Source: Sporolactobacillus shoreae (GTDB taxonomy: Bacteria; Bacillota; Bacilli; Bacillales; Sporolactobacillaceae). From it: DNA of 64,000 bases. The notes beneath the pieces are model-generated. The model was given only the letters and a program-made list of their open reading frames with translations. It made no database searches and had not been told where the DNA came from. The stretch is from NCBI RefSeq assembly GCF_004684935.1, contig NZ_SRJD01000008.1, positions 1 through 64,000 on the forward strand, written 5' to 3'. Made by a program: the position numbers and the translations under genes. Below, piece by piece: positions 8,812-16,856 of the stretch (position 1 is its first letter; every line of letters begins with the position of its first letter).

Positions 8812-8868
8812 ATGAATCAGTTGCAAATGGCTCAATCCTATTATTATAGCTTCTATTACTTTAGATAG
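8812..8868 (+). CDS. Tyr/Phe-rich attenuation leader peptide of the aro operon
   Basis: An 18-codon reading frame encodes MNQLQMAQSYYYSFYYFR and stops at TAG (8866-8868). Seven of the last ten residues are aromatic: five Tyr and two Phe. GGAGAGGA (8795-8802) is a good ribosome site 9 bases upstream. The frame starts about 27 bases after the promoter and is followed by a set of competing hairpins ending in a terminator. This is the layout of a ribosome-mediated attenuator such as pheA or trp leaders of proteobacteria. The Tyr-Ser-Phe codons (8843-8853) can pair perfectly over 11 bp with 8924-8934. The peptide is expected to sense charged Tyr- and Phe-tRNA. Confidence 0.85.
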   Translation: MNQLQMAQSYYYSFYYFR

Positions 8869-9056
8869 CGTTCGTATCCACTCCGGATACGAACGCAAGT
8901 CTGCGTTTGGTATCTAGAGTTGGGAAGCTATAATGGTCTGACCAACTAGATGCGTTCGATTCAATCTAATTGGTTGCCATTTCAATCCGGATGATGTAAT
9001 TTCCTATGAATAACCCGTAACCAGTTAGATTTAAGAATCTGACTGGTTATTTTTTT
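8868..9056 (+). promoter_or_regulatory. Transcription attenuator (competing hairpins and terminator) of the aro operon
   Basis: The terminator is a 13-bp stem (9019-9031 with 9036-9048, one G-U) followed by A and T7. An antiterminator is possible: 8963-8975 pairs over 13 bp with 9019-9031. 8941-8950 can pair with 8965-8974 (sequestering the antiterminator strand) or with 8913-8923 (two-base bulge, releasing it). The leader Tyr/Phe codons 8843-8853 pair with 8924-8934. A perfect 12-bp hairpin (8868-8879 with 8885-8896) starts on the leader stop codon. Inferred logic: ribosome stalling on Tyr/Phe codons prevents the codon pairing, 8913-8923 captures 8941-8950, the antiterminator forms and the operon is read. 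No T-box motif is present. Confidence 0.8.
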
Positions 9057-9088
9057 ACCACTTTTTTCGGAGAAGGAGTTTGGAACAC

Positions 9089-10555
9089 ATGACGAAAGCA
9101 AACAGAATCAGGTTAAGTTTTGTTTTATATCTGAACTATTTTGTTCATGGAATCGGATTATTGATTCTGACTCAAAATATGAAAGCCTTAGGCGGCGCGT
9201 GGGGCACACCGCTCGCAACTGTTTCCTATGTTGTTTCCGGAGTCGGGATCGGCCGGCTGCTGGCCTACTATCTTCTGGGCAGCCTATCGGACAGATACGG
9301 CCGTAAGACTTTTGTATATGTAGGCATGCTGAGTTACCTGATCTTTTTTATAGGTATCATTCTGACGAAAGATTTCAGAGTGGCCTACTTACTAGCCATT
9401 CTGGCAGGAGTGGCCAACTCGGCGCTTGATTCCGGAACGTATCCGACGTTTCTTGAGATGGACAGTAAAAACGGAGCGGCCAATATATTGATCAAAGCCG
9501 CGATGTCCATCGGGGAATTCGTATTGCCTCTTTTCATTGGGCTTAATGAAAATCTGGGCGGCTGGTATGGCTTGAGCTTTATCTTTGCCAGCGTGATATT
9601 GCTGATTAATTTTGTACTGCTCAGCCGAACTCAATTTCCTCAAAAAGCAAAAACGGGCAAGCAAACCAATCATCGGCTTTTTGGCGGGAATAAACGTTCA
9701 GGATCAAGAATCGGTTTACTCATCATTTTCTCAATCTATGGTTATACATCGATGGCGCTGATGATATTATTCACACAGTGGATCACCCTTTACGGGACTG
9801 ATGTCCTGCATATGAGCAATATCGAGGCTCACTTTCTGCTATCGCTCTACAGTATCGGATCGATAACCGGCGTTTTGCTGATTTTCGCCATTCTCAAATG
9901 GTCATTAATCCGAGAAGTCAAATTGATTGTCAGTCTGAATAGTTTGTCGCTCCTCATGCTTTTGGTGATCGGCTTTTCAGGTAGCACCTGGCTTGTCAGC
10001 ATTGCTTCGTTTATTTTCGGAGCGACAGCCGCCGGTGGTGTCATGCAGGTGGGGCTGAATATTTTCAGTTCTTTGTTCCCTCAGGCCAAGGGACGCGCTA
10101 CCGGTATCTATTTCTCGTTTGGCAGTATTGCTTCATTCACTGTTCCTATTTTTACCGGCATGCTGTCCACGATCAGTACGGCAGCCGCGCTACGCTCAGA
10201 TATTATCATTGCGCTCGTTTCATTTGCCATTTGGGTGATCGGTTATCGGTTAATGGCTGCTTCCGCTGACACCGCAGATTATCAAACAGAGCGCAATCAA
10301 ATTAATTTTATTGACTACTGGATCCTCAAATTATTGCAGTGGCGATTTAAATTAATCAAGACGATCGGGATCAAGAAAATGAGCCAGCATGGGCCGATCT
10401 TTGATCCGAATCGTGAAAGCCAAATCATGAGTCAGATCGATCAGCAGATTTCAGATCGTGAGAACGCTGATTATTACCAAGCCATTTTTCAAACCATCTT
10501 AACAAGTTCAAAGGACTGTCAATCTCAGGTACAAGAGAAAGGAAGAGCTAAATGA
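9089..10555 (+). CDS. MFS transporter, first gene of the aro operon
   Basis: A 488-residue major facilitator protein with about 12 membrane helices. The loop 2-3 motif GSLSDRYGRKT is near residue 70. A soluble C-terminal tail of about 90 residues follows the last helix. The start at 9089 is chosen because AAGGAG lies 10 bases upstream; a TTG at 9080 is too close to that site. The stop overlaps the aroC start (ATGA). Being the first gene behind an aromatic-sensing attenuator suggests it moves an aromatic amino acid or pathway intermediate, but the substrate is not visible in the sequence. Confidence 0.8.
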   Translation: MTKANRIRLSFVLYLNYFVHGIGLLILTQNMKALGGAWGTPLATVSYVVSGVGIGRLLAYYLLGSLSDRYGRKTFVYVGMLSYLIFFIGIILTKDFRVAYLLAILAGVANSALDSGTYPTFLEMDSKNGAANILIKAAMSIGEFVLPLFIGLNENLGGWYGLSFIFASVILLINFVLLSRTQFPQKAKTGKQTNHRLFGGNKRSGSRIGLLIIFSIYGYTSMALMILFTQWITLYGTDVLHMSNIEAHFLLSLYSIGSITGVLLIFAILKWSLIREVKLIVSLNSLSLLMLLVIGFSGSTWLVSIASFIFGATAAGGVMQVGLNIFSSLFPQAKGRATGIYFSFGSIASFTVPIFTGMLSTISTAAALRSDIIIALVSFAIWVIGYRLMAASADTADYQTERNQINFIDYWILKLLQWRFKLIKTIGIKKMSQHGPIFDPNRESQIMSQIDQQISDRENADYYQAIFQTILTSSKDCQSQVQEKGRAK

Positions 10556-11718
10556 TTTACTTAACTGCGGGAGAGTCGCATGGACCGGAATTAACCGGAT
10601 TAATTGAAGGGTTTCCAGCCGGATTAAAACTATCGGTCGATCAGATCAATCACAAGTTGCACGAGCGGCAAGGCGGCTATGGACGCGGTTATCGTCAAAA
10701 GATTGAAAAGGATCAAGTGATCATTACCTCCGGCGTGCGTCATGGCATCACTCTGGGATCCCCAATCACGTTACGGATTGCTAACATCGATCACAGCCAC
10801 TGGAGCGAAGTCATGAAGCCAGTAGGTGAACCTGATCCGGACATCGCGATGCGGGAGGTCAAGAATCCGCGCCCCGGCCATGCCGATCTGGTAGGCGGGA
10901 TGAAATATGGTCATCGGGACTTGCGCAATGTGCTGGAACGTTCATCCGCGCGTGAAACAGCGATGCGGGTGGCCATTGGCGCCATTTGTATTCAGTTGCT
11001 GAATCAATTAGGTATTCAAATTGCCGGCTATGTTCAGAAAATCGGAACCATCGACGCGGACAGCAATCAATTATTATCAACCGCTCAGATAGAAGAGGAA
11101 ATCAGCAAAAATGACTTGAGAATTATCAAACAAGATAAAGTCGCCCCCATCCATGAATTGATTGATCAGACGAAAAAAGACGGAGATACCCTGGGCGGAG
11201 TCATTCGGATTGTTGCTGAAAATGTGCCGGCCGGCCTTGGTAGCTACATCAGTTGGAATGAAAAGCTGGACGCTAAAATTGCGGCGGCTGTTATGGGTAT
11301 TAACGCTATGAAGGGCGTTTCATTTGGCGACGGTTTTGACATAAGCGCCAAACCAGGCAGCCAGGTCATGGATCAAATCTATTGGGATCCGAACAAAGGC
11401 TGGTACCGGAGCAGCGACCATCTTGGCGGATTTGAAGGGGGCATGACGAATGGCATGACGATCATCGTCAATGCCGCGATGAAGCCAATCCCCACGCTTT
11501 ATAAGCCCTTGCACAGTGTTTCTATTGACACCAAAGAAGAGCATAAAGCAAGCATTGAACGCTCGGACGTCACAGCAATTGTTGCAGCATCAATCGTCAT
11601 TGAAGCCGCAGTAGCCATTGAGTTATGCCAAGCAATTTTGGATACTTTTGACTACAATAACATGGAGCGCCTGAAAAAACAGTACAGCGATTATTGTAAT
11701 GAGCTTAAGAACTATTAA
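10552..11718 (+). CDS. aroC: Chorismate synthase
   Basis: Converts 5-enolpyruvylshikimate-3-phosphate to chorismate using reduced FMN. The 388-residue length is typical. Family signatures are present: GESHGPELTGLIEG near the N-terminus, RQGGYGRGYR, the RPGHADLVGGMKYGHRDLRN stretch, ERSSARETAMRVA and GGFEGGMTNG. It starts inside the MFS stop codon (ATGA) and is followed 8 bases later by the BacA-like gene, so it belongs to the attenuated operon. Confidence 0.95.
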   Translation: MIYLTAGESHGPELTGLIEGFPAGLKLSVDQINHKLHERQGGYGRGYRQKIEKDQVIITSGVRHGITLGSPITLRIANIDHSHWSEVMKPVGEPDPDIAMREVKNPRPGHADLVGGMKYGHRDLRNVLERSSARETAMRVAIGAICIQLLNQLGIQIAGYVQKIGTIDADSNQLLSTAQIEEEISKNDLRIIKQDKVAPIHELIDQTKKDGDTLGGVIRIVAENVPAGLGSYISWNEKLDAKIAAAVMGINAMKGVSFGDGFDISAKPGSQVMDQIYWDPNKGWYRSSDHLGGFEGGMTNGMTIIVNAAMKPIPTLYKPLHSVSIDTKEEHKASIERSDVTAIVAASIVIEAAVAIELCQAILDTFDYNNMERLKKQYSDYCNELKNY

Positions 11719-11726
11719 GGAGTTCT

Positions 11727-12269
11727 ATGCCTATGATTATCCATACCCTTGGGCCTGAGGAGACCGATAGCAATAGCGCCGCCCAATATTATCTGCGGAA
11801 GATGCCCGGCGTGAACCACATTGTGCTCCATGGGCGTTTTGAAGAAATTATTAATCATTTGAATGATTATCCGGGTGACTATCTGATCATTCCTGCCGCT
11901 TTCAAATCATGCCATGTTCACATGGACTGGGCTGATTTTCATTATGCTCATTTGGATCAGTTAAAGCTGATCGACTGTTTTCGTCATCCGCTTAATCCGC
12001 TGGTTTTAATCCGGCGGCTGACTGCCACCAACAATGTTGCCTATACCCACCCGTCAACAGCGACATTGCTGGACAATTATTTAAAATTCATTCCGGGTCA
12101 CGCAGTGATTAAGTACGCGGATAGTAAATACCTGGCGTATCAAAAATATGCGACAACTCAGGCGCGTTTTGTTCTAACCAATCAGCAAAATGTTCAACTG
12201 AGTTCTGATGAAAAAATTGAACGGACTTACACGCCCGACATGGTTTGGTGTGTGTATCAAATAATCTAA
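11727..12269 (+). CDS. BacA-like / prephenate dehydratase-fold protein (possible prephenate decarboxylase)
   Basis: A 180-residue protein beginning MPMIIHTLGPEETDSNSAAQ. The motif resembles the prephenate-binding TLGPEGT start of PheA and more closely the short BacA protein of bacilysin synthesis (204 residues), including a DYLIIPAAFKS stretch and a later FVLTNQQ. It has no ACT domain and the second Gly of GPEGT is replaced by Glu. Expected substrate: prephenate. Reaction could be a decarboxylation (BacA), a dehydration (PheA) or neither. It lies between aroC and aroA with AAGGAG upstream. No other pheA candidate is present in the operon, so it may supply the phenylalanine branch; this is inference. 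Confidence 0.6.
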   Translation: MPMIIHTLGPEETDSNSAAQYYLRKMPGVNHIVLHGRFEEIINHLNDYPGDYLIIPAAFKSCHVHMDWADFHYAHLDQLKLIDCFRHPLNPLVLIRRLTATNNVAYTHPSTATLLDNYLKFIPGHAVIKYADSKYLAYQKYATTQARFVLTNQQNVQLSSDEKIERTYTPDMVWCVYQII

Positions 12270-12288
12270 AAAACAAGGTGAATTGAAC

Positions 12289-13602
12289 TTGAAAACCTTA
12301 ACAACGAACGTTCAGAAGGGGTTACACGGGGAACTCAGTGTACCGGGTGATAAAAGTATTTCCCATCGCAGTATTATTCTGGGTGCCATCAGTTCTGGTG
12401 AAACCGAAATTACTCATTTTCTTCCATCTGAAGATTGCTTAACGACAATCCAAGCCTTTCAGGATATGGGGGTAAACATTGAACGTCAGGATGATCATGT
12501 CTTAGTGCACGGGGTTAAAATGAACGGTCTGAGTGAGCCGCAGCATCCGCTGAATATGGGCAATTCAGGAACGACAACCCGGCTATTGCTAGGCTTATTA
12601 AGTGGGCAGAACTTCACAACTGATTTGATTGGCGATCAATCATTGAGCAAGCGGCCCATGAAGCGGGTCACCGAACCTCTGTCTCAATTAGGACCGGAAT
12701 TCAGGGTTACCGGTAACGGAACATTGCCCATTACCGTTCATGGTGATTCTAATCTCAGTACGGTTAACTACCGGCTGCCAGTCGCCAGCGCTCAGGTGAA
12801 AAGTGCGCTCATTTTAGCTGCACTGCAAGCCGATGGCATTTCAACGATCATCGAGAAACAACAAACCAGAAATCATACCGAATTAATGTTGAAAGCATTT
12901 GGCGGTGAGATCGAGCAGCAGGGCTTGACCATCAAAGTGACAGGAAAGCCAAATCTTATAGGCCAAAGCGTCACGGTTCCCGGCGATATGTCGTCTGCCG
13001 CATTTTTCATCGCTGCCGCGACTTTGCTGCCGAATAGCGAGATCCGGCTGAAAAATGTAGGCTTAAATCCGACACGTACCGGTTTCTTAACTATTTTAAA
13101 ACGAATGGGTGCAGATATTACCATTCAAAACGAAACGAATCAGGTCGAAGCTTCCGGAGATCTGTTGATACGAAGTTCTGTACTGCACGCCATTTGCATA
13201 TCCAGCGAGGATATTCCAAACGTGATTGATGAACTGCCGCTTATCACCTTACTGGCAACCCAGGCTTCGGGGACAACAAAAATAACCGGGGCCGAGGAGT
13301 TACGGGTCAAAGAAACGGATCGAATCGCTGTCGTCACAGAAGAATTGATCAAACTCGGTGCGGATATCACTGAATTACCGGATGGGATGATTATTAACGG
13401 GGCAACCCCATTGAATCCTCAAGATACGGATCGCGTTGACTCGCACGGTGACCATCGGATCGGGATGATGCTGGGAGTGGCCGCACTATTAATTAAGGGC
13501 GAGCTTAAACTAGCCAATGAATCGGCGATTAATATTTCCTATCCAAACTTTTTCACTGATCTGAATCAATTAATCTCTGCGAAAGGGTTTGCGGCGCTAT
13601 GA
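12289..13602 (+). CDS. aroA: 3-phosphoshikimate 1-carboxyvinyltransferase (EPSP synthase)
   Basis: Joins shikimate-3-phosphate and phosphoenolpyruvate in the sixth step of the shikimate pathway. Visible signatures: GELSVPGDKSISHRSIILGA, LNMGNSGTTTRLLLGLL, RPMKRVTEPL, VPGDMSSAAFF, ELRVKETDRI and HGDHRIGMML. About 437 residues, the family length. The start is TTG at 12289, with AAGGTG 8 bases upstream; a TTG at 12283 is too close. The gene overlaps tyrA by an ATGA. Confidence 0.95.
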   Translation: MKTLTTNVQKGLHGELSVPGDKSISHRSIILGAISSGETEITHFLPSEDCLTTIQAFQDMGVNIERQDDHVLVHGVKMNGLSEPQHPLNMGNSGTTTRLLLGLLSGQNFTTDLIGDQSLSKRPMKRVTEPLSQLGPEFRVTGNGTLPITVHGDSNLSTVNYRLPVASAQVKSALILAALQADGISTIIEKQQTRNHTELMLKAFGGEIEQQGLTIKVTGKPNLIGQSVTVPGDMSSAAFFIAAATLLPNSEIRLKNVGLNPTRTGFLTILKRMGADITIQNETNQVEASGDLLIRSSVLHAICISSEDIPNVIDELPLITLLATQASGTTKITGAEELRVKETDRIAVVTEELIKLGADITELPDGMIINGATPLNPQDTDRVDSHGDHRIGMMLGVAALLIKGELKLANESAINISYPNFFTDLNQLISAKGFAAL

Positions 13603-14699
13603 AAACAATCGTTATCGACGGCTTAGGGCTCATCGGGGGCTCAATTGCTTTGGTGATACGGAAACAATGGCCGGATCACCAAATTTTTGGCGTCGATGTA
13701 AACCATAACTCATTGGTGTCGGCGCAAAGCAGCGGTATAATTGATGGCGGCTTTCCTCGCCTGCAGGATATTGCTGCGGCGGCCGATGTCATCATTTTAG
13801 CCACCCCGGTCCGTATTATTTTGGACCACATGGATCAGCTGGCCGACATGCGACTGAAGCCCGGAGTTATCGTGACTGACGTGGGCAGTACGAAACAACA
13901 AATTATGGTGAAAGCGAAAAGGTTAACTGGTAAGGGCATTAATTTTATTGGCGGCCACCCCATGGCTGGCTCACATAAAACAACGATTAGCGCAGCCCGG
14001 GCGAATTTATTTCAAAGTGCCTACTATTTCCTGATCACGGACACCCTTTCAGATCAGAATGCGGTAAAAGATTTGCAGTCATTATTGTCCGGATTGCACG
14101 TCAAATGGCAACTGGTTTCAGCCGCTCGGCACGACCGGATCGTGGCTCAGATCAGTCACTTGCCGCATATCATTGCTTCCGGATTAGTCAACATGTCTCA
14201 GGATGAATTCAGCCAATCACCTTTATCCTTGAGATTAGCCGCGGGGGGTTTCAGAAGCATCACGAGAATTGCGTCTTCTGATCCGGAGATGTGGACAGAT
14301 ATTTTATTAAGTAACAGCGATACTATTGTTGATAAAATCGATAAATTCAGCGACCGGCTGGGGCAAATCAGACAGGCTATTGTTTCATCCGATCATGAAG
14401 CGATTCATGATTATTTTCATCAAGCAAAAATCACTCGGGACAGTATTAATGCCCAGGCTGCGGCGCACGATCCAAATTTTTATGATTTATTTATCAACAT
14501 TCCCGATCGGGTAGGTGCCATCGCTCAAGTCACTCATATTCTGGCAGAAGCAAAGATTAATTTAGTTAATATCCATATTCTAGAAATCAGAGAAGAAGTG
14601 GATGGGGTTTTGCAGTTATCTTTTTCAAATCAGCAAGATCTGACCCGTGCAAAAGATGAATTACGCCAGCATGGGCTATCAGTAGTAAGAGGTGAGTAA
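13599..14699 (+). CDS. tyrA: Prephenate dehydrogenase with C-terminal ACT domain
   Basis: Oxidises prephenate to 4-hydroxyphenylpyruvate, the tyrosine branch. The N-terminal Rossmann motif GLGLIGGS is at residues 8-15, followed by TDVGSTK, GGHPMAGSHKT and the helical domain with SHLPHIIA. Residues about 295-366 form an ACT domain (FINIPDRVGAIAQVTHILAE), the usual site for tyrosine feedback. The ATG overlaps the aroA stop; there is no close ribosome site, so translation is probably coupled. Confidence 0.93.
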   Translation: MKTIVIDGLGLIGGSIALVIRKQWPDHQIFGVDVNHNSLVSAQSSGIIDGGFPRLQDIAAAADVIILATPVRIILDHMDQLADMRLKPGVIVTDVGSTKQQIMVKAKRLTGKGINFIGGHPMAGSHKTTISAARANLFQSAYYFLITDTLSDQNAVKDLQSLLSGLHVKWQLVSAARHDRIVAQISHLPHIIASGLVNMSQDEFSQSPLSLRLAAGGFRSITRIASSDPEMWTDILLSNSDTIVDKIDKFSDRLGQIRQAIVSSDHEAIHDYFHQAKITRDSINAQAAAHDPNFYDLFINIPDRVGAIAQVTHILAEAKINLVNIHILEIREEVDGVLQLSFSNQQDLTRAKDELRQHGLSVVRGE

Positions 14700-14702
14700 C
14701 TA

Positions 14703-15224
14703 ATGGTCGATCTTATATTAGTCGGTTTTATGGGAAGCGGCAAGACAACAGTCGGACATTTGTTAGCCGATTTCATTCACCGCCCTCATTTAGATTTAGA
14801 TCAAATGATCGTGGCCCACTCGGGTCAATCAATCAATCAGATATTTACGGAGCATGGAGAAAGATACTTCCGCGAACTGGAATCGAAAACTCTTGCGTCA
14901 GCGCTCAGTGAGGATGGTGTCCTATCAACAGGTGGTGGCACGCCCGTCAGTCTGACCAATCGTCAATTACTCCATGAGGCCAATATACCGGTCGTTTATT
15001 TAAAAACCTCTCCGGAAATCATTCTGGAACGTTTACAGGATGATCACACCCGGCCGTTGTTTCGGACGCTGGACAAAAACAGGTTGATTGAACTTTTCCA
15101 GGAACGGGAAAGTTACTACGAGCAATCTGCAGACATTCAAGTGATTACGGATCAAAAAACGCCCTCAGAAATTGTCCACGAAATCAAGGTGAATATCCGT
15201 AAGATGAATGTTGCCCGCGATTAG
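14703..15224 (+). CDS. aroK: Shikimate kinase
   Basis: Phosphorylates shikimate at O3. The P-loop GFMGSGKTT is at residues 8-16, D of DLDQMI binds shikimate, and GERYFRELE, STGGGTPVS and RPLF motifs follow. Length 173 is typical. AGGTGA lies 7 bases upstream of the start, three bases after the tyrA stop. Last gene of the operon, followed by a hairpin at 15256. Confidence 0.93.
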   Translation: MVDLILVGFMGSGKTTVGHLLADFIHRPHLDLDQMIVAHSGQSINQIFTEHGERYFRELESKTLASALSEDGVLSTGGGTPVSLTNRQLLHEANIPVVYLKTSPEIILERLQDDHTRPLFRTLDKNRLIELFQERESYYEQSADIQVITDQKTPSEIVHEIKVNIRKMNVARD

Positions 15225-15255
15225 CGCGTTTCTAATCCTGGCTGGAATGCAGCAA

Positions 15256-15288
15256 CTACCCCGTATCTTAATTATTGATACCGGGTAG
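15256..15288 (+). terminator. Hairpin downstream of aroK, probable operon terminator
   Basis: A 12-bp stem with one mismatch (CTACCCCGTATC / GATACCGGGTAG, 9-base loop). The T-run is weak and displaced (CCTTTTT about 14 bases later), so termination efficiency is uncertain. Confidence 0.5.
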
Positions 15289-15439
15289 ATTATATGCGCC
15301 TTTTTACATCACCAGTCGACTCTACAATCATCAAATCCGATCATAGATTTCTCAGCATTTAGTTATGGCGCGGTTAACATGAACGAAGCAACGGTCAAAT
15401 TATTTTTGATCATGATCAAGTTAACATGAAAAAGTTTTG

Positions 15440-15515
15440 GCTGATATTCCGTGGGTTTCCGCTGATAATATTTTGAATTCGATTCAGCTGATAAGGAGTT
15501 CAGATCCGCTGATAG
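15440..15515. repeat. Locus E: four degenerate CTGATA repeats, about 21-bp spacing
   Basis: The core CTGATA occurs at 15441, 15462, 15488 and 15509, intervals 21, 26 and 21. The block lies between aroK and the anti-sigma factor gene. Just before it GTTAACATGAA appears twice (about 15371 and 15420). It resembles the TTGATA arrays at 23012 and 36877 in core and spacing. Confidence 0.6.
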
Positions 15516-15541
15516 CCTACAAGATCAAAACTCAGTGTTGA

Positions 15542-16255
15542 TTACTTGAGGCCTTCCTTCGGCACTTTCCATTGTCCAAGCAGGTGCTCGACTTGATGTT
15601 TTTCAATGCTCGGGTTGCCGAAAAATGAAACTTCTATGGAATAAGCATACTGGCTGCCGTGGACGATCACCCAGTATTCATAAGCTGCTTCGCTTGATTG
15701 GGCGGCTGCCGGTTTGGTCCTTTTATTAAGTGCCAGAATTGCCTCCCCGGCTGACGTCGGCACGATTTCATGACTGATAATCGTGGAGTGATTGCCTATG
15801 ACACCTTTAAACATTTCCGGATCAGCTGCCTCATCTGGAGAAATGCTCGAAACGTTTAGCTGGATAGTCAGGCCTTTCCACTGCGCAGATTGAGTTACAA
15901 TCTTTCCGTTCGGCAGAGTGAGGCTGGTCTTGAGTATCGGGTCAGGCTGGGATTGTGCGGTGGATCCACTGTTTTCCTGTACGGATGATGTCTGGCTGTT
16001 CTGGGGTGCCTTGATCGCATCAACGGCCCTGTTTTCCACTTTCTGATTCAGCGACGCCGTGATGATTATGAAAAGTAGTGCCAGAGCGGCTAAACTTCCA
16101 AGTACCACTGACAGCTTTTTAAGTCGGTTGCTCCGCGTAGATCTTTTCACTCTTTTATCATAGTAAGCCATAATTGAACGATGCATTTCCTGCTTCTGCT
16201 GACTCGAAATATCGAATTTGGGCATATCTTTTAGCCGTTGATCAAGGTCACTCAT
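15542..16255 (-). CDS. Probable anti-sigma factor (single-pass membrane protein)
   Basis: 237 residues: a cytoplasmic N-terminus of about 45 residues, one membrane helix (LSVVLGSLAALALLFIIITA) and an extracytoplasmic Ser/Gln-rich linker followed by a beta-rich domain. The gene starts inside the end of the ECF sigma factor gene (8-base overlap), with AGGAGGT 7 bases upstream. Such pairs almost always encode a sigma factor and its membrane anti-sigma. The outer domain might bind an envelope signal; the family of that domain is not recognised. Confidence 0.7.
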   Translation of the reverse strand: MSDLDQRLKDMPKFDISSQQKQEMHRSIMAYYDKRVKRSTRSNRLKKLSVVLGSLAALALLFIIITASLNQKVENRAVDAIKAPQNSQTSSVQENSGSTAQSQPDPILKTSLTLPNGKIVTQSAQWKGLTIQLNVSSISPDEAADPEMFKGVIGNHSTIISHEIVPTSAGEAILALNKRTKPAAAQSSEAAYEYWVIVHGSQYAYSIEVSFFGNPSIEKHQVEHLLGQWKVPKEGLK

Positions 16256-16772
16256 TCAGAATACCTCCTAGCTCCTCTTTCAATACTTTGCGTGCCCGAT
16301 GGTACGTTGACCGCACTTTGTTCTCACTCCAGTTCAGGATCTGCGCGGTTTCACCGACAGACAGTTCCTTGATGCCTCTGAGAGTAACAACATCACGATA
16401 GTTCGGCCTTAGCTTCAAAATGGCTTTGTAAATTAAGGCGGATTCATTATTTAAGCCAAGGACGGATTCCGGCATCTCCCCGCCTTCTGGCTCATGTTTC
16501 GAGAAATCAGGAACGAGGCTCAGCCATTTCAAACGCTTTCTTCTTCTAAGTTCATCAATAGCCACATTTCTGGCGATGCTGAAAAGCCATGTCTTCGGAG
16601 AAGAATGGAATTGAAAGGCATCTATAGCATTGATGACTTTAATAAATGTTTCCTGGACAAGGTCATCTACATCTGCCGTCCCCATTCTGTAAACCAGATA
16701 ATGCTTTAAGTCGTCACTATATAAATTAAACCACTCAGACAAGGTTCTTTTATCGATCAAGGAGACTGCCAC
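16248..16772 (-). CDS. ECF-family RNA polymerase sigma factor
   Basis: 174 residues with region 2 (VDDLVQETFIKVINAIDAF, SPKTWLFSIARNVAIDELRR) and region 4 (LRPNYRDVVTLRGIKELSVG, NWSENKVRSTYHRARKVLKE). GTG start at 16772 with AGAGGA seven bases upstream. The gene overlaps its probable anti-sigma factor gene. The target regulon is unknown; I did not find a clear autoregulatory promoter. Confidence 0.9.
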   Translation of the reverse strand: MAVSLIDKRTLSEWFNLYSDDLKHYLVYRMGTADVDDLVQETFIKVINAIDAFQFHSSPKTWLFSIARNVAIDELRRRKRLKWLSLVPDFSKHEPEGGEMPESVLGLNNESALIYKAILKLRPNYRDVVTLRGIKELSVGETAQILNWSENKVRSTYHRARKVLKEELGGILNE

Positions 16773-16856
16773 CCCATTTTCCTCTGCCGCTAATGATTAG
16801 ACGAATGAGTTATCCCTTTTATCGCACTTTCGAGAAAAAATATTTTTGCATGATTT

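Noticed and set aside
8784-9079. T-box riboswitch before the aro operon
   Set aside because: No AGGGTGG-type T-box word or specifier loop layout; the leader peptide and competing hairpins explain the terminator.
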